A stretch of DNA of 64,000 bases from Myxococcales bacterium (GCA_020633435.1 JACKDP010000005.1:434001-498000); one strand, 5' to 3'; positions 54,410 through 62,516 are shown, counted from the stretch's first letter. Translations and numbers: made by a program. The notes: generated by a model from the letters alone, not told the origin.

Positions 54410-55089
54410 CGGCGGTCATCGGCGTCCAGGCGGCGGCGGTCGTCACCGATCTGGCGGCCGCTCGCGCGGCGGCCCCGGCGGTCTGGCGCGACGTCCGGCG
54501 CTACGACCCGCCGGCCCAGGCGGCCCTGTTCGCGGCCTACGCCGTCCTCGGCGCCGAGCGGGCGGGCCTCGCGCTGGTAGCCCTGGCGCCCTGCCAGGCC
54601 GGGTCGCCGGAGATGTTCGCCTGGGTGCGCCGCATCGCGGCGGGCGAGCCCGTCCGCATGAACCCGCTGCACACCCTGCACGCCGTCGACAACCTGGCGC
54701 TGTCGGCGCTGTCCCTGGGGCTCGGCGCCCAGGGCCACGGGACGGGCCTGGGCGGCGCGCCCGGGCAGTGGGGGGAGGGCCTGGCGCTGCTGCTGGCCCG
54801 GCTGCGGGCCGGCCCCGAGGTGGAGGGGCTGCTGCTCGCGGGCGACCAGGCCGACGCCGAGGCCGGAGGCGCCGTCTTCGGGGCCGCCCTGCGCCTGGGC
54901 CCGGGTCCCGGCCAGTGGCGGCTGGACGCCGTGGAGCGGTGGGCGGCCCCGGCCACCCCCGCCCGCGACGCCACGGCCGGCCTGCGCGCGTTCATCGCCT
55001 GGCTCGCGGCGCCCGGGACCTGCTTCGAGGCGCCCGCGGCCACCGGGGACGGCCAGACCGCCACCCGCCTGCGGGGGGCGCCGCCATGA
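54406..55089 (+). CDS. Ketosynthase N-terminal-half-like protein (PF13723-like)
   Basis: A 227-residue protein that resembles only the first half of a beta-ketoacyl synthase (the PF13723 'Ketoacyl-synt_2' type): MNPLHTLHAVDNLALSALSL, GTGLGGAPGQWGEGLALLLA and LLLAGDQADAEAGG. The nucleophile Cys is absent at the position after the N-A/LS motif. Such proteins in aryl-polyene and similar clusters are called chain-length factors or KS-like partners. It overlaps both neighbours by 4 bases (ATGA) and directly precedes the complete KS, so I infer a heteromeric partner. Confidence 0.75.
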   Translation: MTAVIGVQAAAVVTDLAAARAAAPAVWRDVRRYDPPAQAALFAAYAVLGAERAGLALVALAPCQAGSPEMFAWVRRIAAGEPVRMNPLHTLHAVDNLALSALSLGLGAQGHGTGLGGAPGQWGEGLALLLARLRAGPEVEGLLLAGDQADAEAGGAVFGAALRLGPGPGQWRLDAVERWAAPATPARDATAGLRAFIAWLAAPGTCFEAPAATGDGQTATRLRGAPP

Positions 55090-56225
55090 GCATCGTGGTC
55101 ACCGGCCTCGGCGCCGTCTCCGCCCTCGGCGTGGGCGTCGACGCCCTCTGGGAGGGCCTGCTGGCCGGCCGCTCGGGCCTGCGGCGGGTGCCGGAGGCGG
55201 TGGCCATGGGCCTGCCCGTCACCAGCGGCGGCCCCGTCCCGTTCACCGGCCCCGACCGCGACGTCCGCCTGGCCCGCGCCGCCCTGGACGAGGCCCACCA
55301 GCAAGCCGGCCTGCCGCCCTCGGCCGCGGCCTTCTTCTGGGCCAACGCCCTCGACACCTTCCAGGTGGGCCCCGCCGGCCTGGTGCACCGGTCGGCAGGC
55401 CAGTGTTTTCAAGAGCTTGCGCATGATTATCGCAATCCGCGTCGCATGTTCGCGGTGGCCTGCGCCTCGGGGACGAGGAGCGTGGGCGAGGCCTGCCACG
55501 CCCTGCGGCGAGGGGAGGCAGACGTCGCCGTGGCCGGCGGCTCGGCCGTGATGCTCACCCCGTTCTACCTCATCGGCTTCGCGGCCCTGCGCGCGGTCGC
55601 CCTCGACGAGGACGCCCCCGATCCCGCCCACGCCTGCCGGCCGTTCGACGCCACCCGGGCCGGCTTCGCCCTCGCCGATGGCGCCGCGGCCCTCGTGCTG
55701 GAGCGCCGCGCCCACGCCGAGGCCCGCGGGGCGCCCATCCTGGCCGTCGTCGAGGGCCTGGGGACGAGCATGGACGCCTACGACCTCAACCGCCCGCCCG
55801 CCGATGGGGCGGGGGCGCTCGCCTGCCTGCGCGCCTGCCTCGCCGACGCCGGCCGCCGCCCGGATGAGGTGGGCGGCGTCAGCGCCCATGGCACCGGCAC
55901 GCGGGTGGGGGACGTCGCCGAGGCCGCGGCCCTCCAGGCGCTCTTCGGCCCCCGTGGCGTCCCCGTCCACGGGGTGAAGGGCGCCATCGGCCACGCCATG
56001 GCCGCCGCGGGGGCCCTCGAAGCCGTCGTCGCCGTGCAGAGCTGCCGCGCCGGACGCCTGCCCCCCACGGTGGGCTTGACGCGCCCGGCCGAGGCCTGCG
56101 ACCTGGATCATGTCATCGGTGCGCCCCGGCGGCTCGGGGTGGCCCGGGTGTTGTCGGCCTCCTTCGGCATGGGAGGCCAGAACGCCGCGATCCTGATCGC
56201 GGCTGCCGAGGAGACCCACGCATGA
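55086..56225 (+). CDS. 3-oxoacyl-ACP synthase (FabF-like), complete active site
   Basis: A 379-residue ketosynthase with the standard triad: Cys126 in AVACASGTRSVGEA, His268 in SAHGTGTRVGD and His303 in GVKGAIGHAMAAAG, with the KS Lys298 next to it. It starts MSIVVTGLGAVSALGVGVDA and ends with SFGMGGQNAAILIA, both typical. The only fully active-looking condensing enzyme of the cluster, it probably extends an ACP-bound acyl chain. It overlaps its neighbours by 4 bases on both sides. Confidence 0.95.
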   Translation: MSIVVTGLGAVSALGVGVDALWEGLLAGRSGLRRVPEAVAMGLPVTSGGPVPFTGPDRDVRLARAALDEAHQQAGLPPSAAAFFWANALDTFQVGPAGLVHRSAGQCFQELAHDYRNPRRMFAVACASGTRSVGEACHALRRGEADVAVAGGSAVMLTPFYLIGFAALRAVALDEDAPDPAHACRPFDATRAGFALADGAAALVLERRAHAEARGAPILAVVEGLGTSMDAYDLNRPPADGAGALACLRACLADAGRRPDEVGGVSAHGTGTRVGDVAEAAALQALFGPRGVPVHGVKGAIGHAMAAAGALEAVVAVQSCRAGRLPPTVGLTRPAEACDLDHVIGAPRRLGVARVLSASFGMGGQNAAILIAAAEETHA

Positions 56226-57646
56226 GCCGTCGAGGGATGGACGAGGCGGAGGCGCGCGCGGCCCTGGCCGAGACGGGCGCCGAGGCCATCCACGTCCAGC
56301 TGCTGGCCCTGGCCGCCCGGGGAGGGCCGGAGCTGGCCCACGGGGTCGCCCTGGCCCTGCTGGAGGCGGAGCTCCAGCAGCTGCACTGGACGCCTGGCGA
56401 GGGGACGCGCTTCCTGGCCGCCGCCCTCGCGGTGCCGGGCGCGCCCCCGGGCCTCCTCATGGGCGGCATCGCCTTCCTGGCGCTCTACTTCGACGAGCTG
56501 ACGGACGCCCTGGCCGGCCTGCGCCAGCGCCTCCTCGCCGACGACGTCGACGCGGTGAGCCGGCAGGTCGCCCAGGCCGATCTGGAGCGCCTGGTGGCCG
56601 GCCTCGTCGGGCCCCGCATCACGCTGGGGGGCCAGGGCATCGTGCGCGACGAGACCGGGTCCATCGCCGCGTCGGTGGCGGCGTTCAACGCCGCCCGGGG
56701 CACCCGGCGCCCCGACCTGCCCGACGCCCTCAACACCGAGGTCCTCTCCATCGAGGAGGTGCAGGCGTTCCTGGAGGCCCTGGAGCGGCAGTCGCTCGGG
56801 CTCCTCGACCGGATGATCGGCGAGCAGGCCCTCGAGCTCAGCGCGCGCGGGCTGCGCCTGTTCTACGCCGACGGCCTGGGCCTGGGCGGCCTGGCCGAGC
56901 GGCTGGTCCTGCGGCCGGGGGCGGCGGGCTGGCGGCTGGAGCCCGGCGTCTTCGCCCCCGACCTCCTGGCCGACCTGGAGGCGGGCTTCGCGCTGCGGCG
57001 CGAGCGCCAGGCCGCCGCGCGCGACGCTCGGGACGAGGCGGCCTACCTGGCCGCCCGGCGCGGCGTGGCGGTGGTGGAGCGGGCGGTGCTGGGGCTCGTC
57101 CGCCTGGCCGGATTCTCCTTGAAGAACGGGCACATCCCCGAAGAGGCCCCGCTCACGCTCGCCCAGGTGGCCGCCTGGGAGGGCGAGCTGTCCACCGCGC
57201 TGCGCGACGCCCCGGCCACGGGGCGGGGGTGGTCGCCGCCGGCCCCGCCGGCCCCACCGTCCCCCGAGGACGTCGCGGCCCTGGGCATCCTGGTGCGCGA
57301 GACGCTGGGCCTCGCGCCCACCGAGCCCCTCGATCCCCGCGCCCCCCTGCACGCCGAGCTCGGCCTCACCTCGATGGACCTGCTCGACCTCATCTTCCGC
57401 GTCGAGGAGCACTTCGGCGTCGTCATCCCCCGAGGCAGCGCGGCGGCGCTGGTGCGCGGCCCGGTGGCCGAGAGCGCCTTCGCGGAGGACGGCCTGCTGA
57501 CGCCCCTCGGCCGGTCGCGCCTCGCCGCCTTCCTGGGCCAGCCCGTGGACGCCCTGCCGGCCGAGATCGAGCTGGCCAGCCTGCCCCAGCACTTCACCGT
57601 GGAGGCCCTGGCCCGGCTGGTGGCCCAGGTGCGGGGCCGCGCTTGA
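56222..57646 (+). CDS. Unknown domain fused to C-terminal acyl carrier protein
   Basis: A 474-residue protein. Residues 1-320 are of unknown type, mainly helical, with LLMGGIAFLALYFDELTDAL, GGQGIVRDETGSIAASVAA and LDRMIGEQALELSARGLRL. After a Pro-rich linker, residues from about 345 form an ACP with Ser384 in ELGLTSMDLLDLIFRVEEHF. It then has a further 60-residue helical tail (LLTPLGRSRLAAFLGQPVD). The first part may be a loading or docking domain or a new enzyme acting on its own ACP. It is translationally coupled to the KS gene (ATGA) and to the acyltransferase gene (TTGA). Confidence 0.75.
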   Translation: MSRRGMDEAEARAALAETGAEAIHVQLLALAARGGPELAHGVALALLEAELQQLHWTPGEGTRFLAAALAVPGAPPGLLMGGIAFLALYFDELTDALAGLRQRLLADDVDAVSRQVAQADLERLVAGLVGPRITLGGQGIVRDETGSIAASVAAFNAARGTRRPDLPDALNTEVLSIEEVQAFLEALERQSLGLLDRMIGEQALELSARGLRLFYADGLGLGGLAERLVLRPGAAGWRLEPGVFAPDLLADLEAGFALRRERQAAARDARDEAAYLAARRGVAVVERAVLGLVRLAGFSLKNGHIPEEAPLTLAQVAAWEGELSTALRDAPATGRGWSPPAPPAPPSPEDVAALGILVRETLGLAPTEPLDPRAPLHAELGLTSMDLLDLIFRVEEHFGVVIPRGSAAALVRGPVAESAFAEDGLLTPLGRSRLAAFLGQPVDALPAEIELASLPQHFTVEALARLVAQVRGRA

Positions 57647-58890
57647 GGGGGCGCCTCTCGGCCGTCGACGCCTTCTTCGTCGCCTACCAGGCCCAGGCGG
57701 GCATCCTGATGTCGGTGGGGGCGGAGGCGCGCCTGTCGGGCCCCGCGGACCCCGCCGATCTGCTCGCCGTCCTCGACGCGCTGCGGGCGCACTGGCCCGT
57801 GCTGGGCTGCCGGCTGGCGCGCGGCTTCGTGGGCCTGCGCTGGCGCCCGGCGTTCGCCGCCGCCGATCTGGTGCGGCCGCTTGACTCGCTGGACGCCTGG
57901 CGCAACCACCCCATCGATCCCTTCGAGGAGCCGCCGTTCCAGGTGGCGCACCTGCCCACGGGCCTGGCGTTTCGCGCCCACCACGCGGCCCTCGACGGCC
58001 AGGCGCTGATCGTCGTGACGGCGACGCTCGTACGCCTGCTGGCGGCGCGCCTCGGTGGGCAGCCGGCGCCGCCCCTGCCGACGGGGCGCCCGTGGCGGGC
58101 CCTCGCCGGTCCCCGGGCGCTGCTGGCCGGGGCCCGGCTGCGGGCGCTCTTCGGCTACACCCGCTGGCTCGCCCGTGAGGCCCGCGCCGGCCGCAGCGCC
58201 CGGCTCGCCCTCGCCGCCGTGGCGCCGGGGCCCCAGGCCGTCACCACCGGCGCGGTGCCCCTCGCCCCCGTCCTGGCCCGCGCCCACGCCCTCGGCGTCA
58301 GCCCGGCGGCCCTCGGGGCGGCCGCCTGGGTCCGCGCCATCGCGCGATTCAACGCCGCCCGCTTGCCTTCCAGTGGTCCGATTTCATTGGAGATCCCGGT
58401 CAGCCTCCGCCAGGGGGAGGCCGACGCCGGCCTCCTCGGCAACCTCATCAGCCCGCTGACCGTGTTCGCGGACGCCGCCCAGGCGCTGCCCGAGGTGGCC
58501 ACCGCGCTGCACGCCACGCTGGCCGACGCCCGCGCGCGCCGCCTGCACCACGCCGTTCCGCTCTTCGCCCTCCCGGGCGCCTGGCTGCCGTGGTGGCTCT
58601 TCCGCCGGGTGGCGGTGACGCCGACGTCCACGGGCTTCGCGACCAGCCACTTCACCCTGCTGCCGCCACCCGGCGACCTGCCCGCCGACGTGGAGGCCTT
58701 GTCCGGGGGGCGGCTGCGCCTCCTGGGCCGGGGGATGTGGACGCCGGTCTGCCTCGCCATGGGCGCGGCCCTGCTGGCGATGCCCTGGGGCGACGCGCTG
58801 CACCTGGCCGTGACCCATCGGCTGACGGGCCTCGACGCGCCGGCCGCGGAGGCGCTGGTGGCGCTGCTGGCGGAGGAGCTGGCCGCGTGA
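57643..58890 (+). CDS. Condensation/wax-ester-synthase-like acyltransferase (HHxxxDG)
   Basis: A 415-residue protein with the motif AHHAALDGQALIVV (His113-His114-x3-Asp118-Gly119), the catalytic motif of NRPS condensation domains and WS/DGAT-type acyltransferases. The second half has LGAAAWVRAIARFNAARL, SLEIPVSLRQGEADAGLLGN and a C-terminal TSTGFATSHFTLL, a typical DFGWG-region position without that motif. It could transfer the finished acyl chain to an alcohol or amine. Start is TTG 57643 overlapping the previous stop; no better start exists in frame. Confidence 0.85.
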   Translation: MRGRLSAVDAFFVAYQAQAGILMSVGAEARLSGPADPADLLAVLDALRAHWPVLGCRLARGFVGLRWRPAFAAADLVRPLDSLDAWRNHPIDPFEEPPFQVAHLPTGLAFRAHHAALDGQALIVVTATLVRLLAARLGGQPAPPLPTGRPWRALAGPRALLAGARLRALFGYTRWLAREARAGRSARLALAAVAPGPQAVTTGAVPLAPVLARAHALGVSPAALGAAAWVRAIARFNAARLPSSGPISLEIPVSLRQGEADAGLLGNLISPLTVFADAAQALPEVATALHATLADARARRLHHAVPLFALPGAWLPWWLFRRVAVTPTSTGFATSHFTLLPPPGDLPADVEALSGGRLRLLGRGMWTPVCLAMGAALLAMPWGDALHLAVTHRLTGLDAPAAEALVALLAEELAA

Positions 58891-59915
58891 TCCCCGTCGC
58901 GGTCATCGGCAGCGGCCCGGCGGGCCTCGCCGTGGCCCAGGCGCTCCGCGGCCGCGGGGTGGAGGCCCTGGTGCTGGAGGCCGGCCCCACGCCGTCCTGG
59001 GCCCTGCGCCAGGTCGATCCGCGCCAGGGGCTCGTCTCGCCCCCGGGCCTCAGCGGCTTGCCCGGCCTGCGCTGGCCCCGCGGCCCCCTCGACTTCCGCG
59101 CCTTCGTCGCCGGCCTGGACGCCTGGCGCGAGCGCGAGGGCCTGGCGGTGCGCACCGACGCCCGGGTCGAGGGCGTGGAGCGGGTGCCCGGTGGCTTCCA
59201 GCTGGCCACGCCTCGTGGGCCGGTGGACGCCCGGGTGGTGGTGGCCTGCGGGGGCATCCTGAGCCAGCCGGCGCTGCCCCCCTTCGGCCCGACGCCCATC
59301 CCCTGGTGGCACAGCCGCGACGCGCGGGCCCCGGACGTCCAGGGTCGACGCGCCCTGCTCGTCGTGGGCGCCGGCGTCTCGGCGGGGGAGATCCTGGCGA
59401 CGTGGCTGGCGACGGCCCGACCCGATGACGTGGCCTGGCTGGCCCACCGGGGGCCCGTCCGCATGGCGCCCCGGCGGCTCCTCGGCCTCGACACCCACTA
59501 CCTCGTCTGGCCCCTGGAGTGGCTGCCCGGGCGCCTCGGCCGTCGGCGCCTCGGCCTGACCCACGAGCCGCTGCTCGATGCCGCCGCCCAGGCCGCGCTG
59601 CGCAGCGGTCGCGTCCAGAAGGTCGAAGCGTTTCAAGCATTTACGGGCGACGGGGTGCTGCTCGCCGGCGGCCGGCGCCTGACCCCGGACGCCGTCGTCT
59701 TCGCGACGGGCTTCCACCACACGACCCCCGTCGACGCCTGCCTGCGCCACGACGCCGAGGGCTGGCCCATCCTGCGGCGCTGCGCGGCGGCCCCCGATCT
59801 CTACGTGCTGGGCATGCGCTACGGCGGCAGCCTGGCGTCGCCCTTCCTGCGCGGCATCGCCCGGGAGGCCCGCAGCGTCGCCCGCCGCGTCGCCCGCCAC
59901 CTTCAGAAGCGGTAG
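58887..59915 (+). CDS. FAD/NAD(P)-binding oxidoreductase (flavin-monooxygenase-like)
   Basis: A 342-residue flavoprotein with two dinucleotide motifs: AVIGSGPAGLAVAQAL (residues 4-19, FAD) and LLVVGAGVSAGEILATWL (NAD(P)H-binding type). ATGFHHTTP near 260-275 is the second FAD contact typical of flavin-containing monooxygenases and related reductases. The FMO fingerprint FxGxxxHxxx(Y/F) is not clear, so it may reduce or oxidise another substrate. It is the last gene of the run, with a GTGA overlap, and its 3' end overlaps the convergent gene by 13 bases. Confidence 0.88.
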   Translation: MIPVAVIGSGPAGLAVAQALRGRGVEALVLEAGPTPSWALRQVDPRQGLVSPPGLSGLPGLRWPRGPLDFRAFVAGLDAWREREGLAVRTDARVEGVERVPGGFQLATPRGPVDARVVVACGGILSQPALPPFGPTPIPWWHSRDARAPDVQGRRALLVVGAGVSAGEILATWLATARPDDVAWLAHRGPVRMAPRRLLGLDTHYLVWPLEWLPGRLGRRRLGLTHEPLLDAAAQAALRSGRVQKVEAFQAFTGDGVLLAGGRRLTPDAVVFATGFHHTTPVDACLRHDAEGWPILRRCAAAPDLYVLGMRYGGSLASPFLRGIAREARSVARRVARHLQKR

Positions 59916-60388
59916 CCCACGTTGATGTTGAGGATGGGGCGCAGCCCCCGGGCGCTGCGGGTCAGCCGCAGATCCGCGGCCTCGCTGCGCTCGACGCGGT
60001 AGCCCAGGCCCCCGTTGGCCTCCAGCACCAGCCCCTGGGCGTCGAGCTGCAGGCCCGCGAGCAGGCCCGCGCCCAGGCCCAGGGCACGCCGGGCGCCCTG
60101 CGTCGACCGGGTGGCGAGGGCCTCCAGCGCCAGGTGCGCCCCGGGCAGGGCGGCGCCGAGGGGGTAGGCCCGCAGCTGCCCGCCCAGCTCCAGCACGGCG
60201 AAGCGATCCGTCGCCGAGGCCGGCACCCGACCGGCCCCCGCGATGCCGACGACGCTCAAGTGGGCGAGGACGGGCGCCTCGACCTGCACCTCGGCCATCG
60301 ACACGAGCAGGTGCGCCGGGGAGACGGACACGACCACCCCAGCGGGGGCGGCGAGGCCGAGGAGGCAGGGGAGGAGCAGGCCAGGCAC
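59903..60388 (-). CDS. Predicted exported beta-barrel-like protein
   Basis: A 161-residue protein with a signal peptide-like start (MPGLLLPCLLGLAAPAG) from GTG 60388. The mature part is made of alternating segments (LGGQLRAYPLGAALPGAHLA, LVLEANGGLGYRVERSEAAD) ending in RPILNINVGYRF. The final aromatic Phe, with alternating hydrophobic residues, is typical of outer-membrane beta-barrels. It is small for a barrel (about eight strands). It probably follows the P4H/ATP-grasp unit in transcription, with 46 bases between. Function unknown. Confidence 0.65.
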   Translation of the reverse strand: MPGLLLPCLLGLAAPAGVVVSVSPAHLLVSMAEVQVEAPVLAHLSVVGIAGAGRVPASATDRFAVLELGGQLRAYPLGAALPGAHLALEALATRSTQGARRALGLGAGLLAGLQLDAQGLVLEANGGLGYRVERSEAADLRLTRSARGLRPILNINVGYRF

Positions 60389-60434
60389 GGCGCGAGGACG
60401 CCGGGCCGGGCCGTGGTTTGCGCGCGAAGCGCCG

Positions 60435-61898
60435 TCAGGCGGTCGCTTCCCGCTCGGTGGCCTGGGCCAGCAGCCAGTCGAGCATGGCGCCGGCCACGTC
60501 CACGCCGCCCCGGAGCTGGGCCTGCGGGAAGTAGCACGGGAAGTTCGCCTCCAGCAGGTAGAGGCGGCCGCTCGGGTGGGCCAGGATGTCGACGCCGGCC
60601 AGGCCGACCTGCAGCAAGCGGGCGGCCCCGATCGCCACGGTGCGCGCGCCGGGCGGCGGGTTGAGCCGGTAGTCGGCGGGGTCCTCGGACGCGTAGGTGC
60701 GGAAGTCGTCCTCCCGCGCCACGTTGCGGTAGGCGGCCACCACCTGATCACCCACCACGACCAGCCGCCAGTGCGTCGAGTCGGGCACGTAGGCCTGCAG
60801 CTCCGGGGTGCCGCCGCGAGCGTAGAGCCCCTCCAGCACCGACTGCAGGCTCGCGAAGGAGTCGAGGCGCATGACGCCCACGCCCCCCTCGCCGCCGGCC
60901 ATCTTCACCACGACGGGCAGCCCGCCCAGCCGATCGACCACCAGCCGCAGCCGGGACGGATCGGGCCGGGACAGCACCTCCGTGCGCGGCACCGGCAGGC
61001 CCACCGTCGCGAAGAGGGTGAGCTGGTCCGTCACCTCGGCGAAGGGGCCGTGAGCCTGCTGGTGGAAGGTGATCACCCCGGGCTGCCAGAGGCGACGCTC
61101 CACGCGGCGCGCGGCCTCCGAGGTGGCCGGGCAGTACAGCAGATCGCCCGGCGGCGCGGGCGCGCCGACGAGGTCACCGGCGTGCCAGGTGCGCACGGCC
61201 AGCCGGCGGGCGTCCGCCGCCTCGGCCAGGAGCTGGGGGATCTCGGGGGGCAGATCGGGCTCGACGACGAGGTGCAGCGTGCGAGGCCGGGGCCAGTGGG
61301 CGGGCTCGACGACGCCGAGGCGCCGCAGCAGGCTGCCCGCCGGCGCCGCCGCCGCCGCCGCCGCCGTCTCCGTGGCCGACGCGTAGGCGTACCAGAAGAG
61401 CGCCCGCCGCCGGCCCCGGCGCACCGGCTCCATCTCGTGGGTCGCCGTGGCGGCCGGGTTGCCATCGCCGTCGACGTTCAGCCACAGGGCCAGGCGGCCC
61501 GGCTGCGGCTCGATGGCCTCATCCGCCACCGGGAACAGGGTGCGGCCGCCGTCGCAGGCGTCCAGGTACAGCGCCACCGTCGCCACGAGCCACCGACCCT
61601 CGTGGGGGTGGTCGTTGCGCTGGAGGCGGTGGCCCTGGCCGGGACCGCAGTCCCGGATGTGGAGCCGCCGCACCCGGGAGACGTCGAAGCCCGTCCGCCG
61701 GGCGATGAGGGACGCCACCTTGCCCAGCACCGGGGCCAGCTCGACGTCCACCGCCGCCAGCGTGCCCAGGTGGGAGTAGTCGACCGGAATCCCCTTGCGT
61801 TCCAGCGTCTTGGGGGAGAGGAGCTGCTGCAGGCGCCAGATGTCGGCCCCGTCGATCGCGTCGTCCTCGACCTCGAAGATCAGGGTAGGGCTGCTCAC
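60435..61898 (-). CDS. Prolyl-4-hydroxylase-like/ATP-grasp fusion
   Basis: A 487-residue two-domain protein. The N-terminal part (about 60-190) resembles 2-oxoglutarate/Fe(II) prolyl 4-hydroxylases: WLVATVALYLDACDGGRTLF, PQPGRLALWLNVDGD and ATHEMEPVRRGRRRALFWY (third ligand His and 2OG-binding Arg). The first His of HxD seems replaced (RLQRNDH), so activity is doubtful. The C-terminal part (about 300-487) is an ATP-grasp of RimK/GshB type: LPVVVKMAGGEGGVGVMRL, ELQAYVPDSTHWRLVVVGDQ and LLEANFPCYFPQAQ (metal-binding Glu-x-Asn). It overlaps the PqqD-like gene by 4 bases. Inference: modification and ligation of a peptide or small molecule, as in ATP-grasp RiPP pathways known from myxobacteria. 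Confidence 0.78.
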   Translation of the reverse strand: MSSPTLIFEVEDDAIDGADIWRLQQLLSPKTLERKGIPVDYSHLGTLAAVDVELAPVLGKVASLIARRTGFDVSRVRRLHIRDCGPGQGHRLQRNDHPHEGRWLVATVALYLDACDGGRTLFPVADEAIEPQPGRLALWLNVDGDGNPAATATHEMEPVRRGRRRALFWYAYASATETAAAAAAAPAGSLLRRLGVVEPAHWPRPRTLHLVVEPDLPPEIPQLLAEAADARRLAVRTWHAGDLVGAPAPPGDLLYCPATSEAARRVERRLWQPGVITFHQQAHGPFAEVTDQLTLFATVGLPVPRTEVLSRPDPSRLRLVVDRLGGLPVVVKMAGGEGGVGVMRLDSFASLQSVLEGLYARGGTPELQAYVPDSTHWRLVVVGDQVVAAYRNVAREDDFRTYASEDPADYRLNPPPGARTVAIGAARLLQVGLAGVDILAHPSGRLYLLEANFPCYFPQAQLRGGVDVAGAMLDWLLAQATEREATA

Positions 61899-62428
61899 GA
61901 GCGCGACCGGGCCTCCTGAAAGAGCGCGGCTTCCTGCCGGGCGAGCTGCTGCCGCTCGGCGACCTTGCCGGAGCGCTCACGGCGCATGGCCTGCGGGCCG
62001 AGCCGGGCCGCCTCGGCCCGGTTGCGCTCCTTGCGCTGCTCCTCGGCGTGGCGCTGGCGGCCCAGCCGCTCGCGCTGCACCTGGAGGGCGTGGTCCTCGT
62101 GGCGAGGACGCGGGGGCGTCCGGGGCGTGTGGATCGGCCGCCGGATGACCAGGCGCGGATCGAAGACGCCGCCGGGCGGCGCGATGCGCCCCGTCAGCAG
62201 GTCCGCGTCGGCCAGGGCGTCCAGCGCCTGCCAAACAATTGATACATCCGCCGCGGCGTCGACCGCCTGGACCGCCTCGTGGAGCGCAGCCACCGACCGG
62301 TCGCCATCGGCGGCCTGCCAGACTGCGGCCAGGAGGGGGCCCAGATCAAGGACCTCGCCTCGCGGCGACGTCACGCGGAAGCCTTCACCGGGCGCTGGAC
62401 AAACTTCGCCTGCACGCTTTGCGTTCAT
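61895..62428 (-). CDS. PqqD/RRE-like protein with charged C-terminal tail
   Basis: A 177-residue protein starting at ATG 62428 behind GGAG. Residues about 15-85 follow the PqqD (RiPP recognition element) pattern: FRVTSPRGEVLDLGPLLAAV, WQAADGDRSVAALHEAV and VSIVWQALDALADADLLTG. The second part is highly charged and helical (QVQRERLGRQRHAEEQRKER, RREAALFQ-like heptads), possibly a coiled coil or the modified substrate itself. The ATGA overlap with the P4H/ATP-grasp gene makes them one unit. PqqD domains bind leader peptides, so it may be an adapter, or a fusion of recognition element with core. Its upstream region is interrupted by an IS256 element. Confidence 0.7.
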   Translation of the reverse strand: MNAKRAGEVCPAPGEGFRVTSPRGEVLDLGPLLAAVWQAADGDRSVAALHEAVQAVDAAADVSIVWQALDALADADLLTGRIAPPGGVFDPRLVIRRPIHTPRTPPRPRHEDHALQVQRERLGRQRHAEEQRKERNRAEAARLGPQAMRRERSGKVAERQQLARQEAALFQEARSRS

Positions 62429-62501
62429 TTCATCTCCAGCCTTCCCTCCTGGCCGACATCCTATGGGATCGTCCCAGGCGCTTCACCTCATTTGTGAAGA
62501 A

Positions 62502-62510
62502 TGATCGAAA
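62502..62510. repeat. Target-site duplication, left copy (9 bp)
   Basis: TGATCGAAA, identical to 63945-63953, immediately outside the left end of the IS256 element. Confidence 0.85.
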
Positions 62511-62516
62511 GGTCAC

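Noticed and set aside
48365..59915. Calling the cluster an aryl-polyene or ladderane cluster
   Set aside because: Aryl-polyene clusters carry dehydratases, thioesterase, ligase and MMPL exporter, and ladderane candidates carry several dehydratase/desaturase genes; none is present here.
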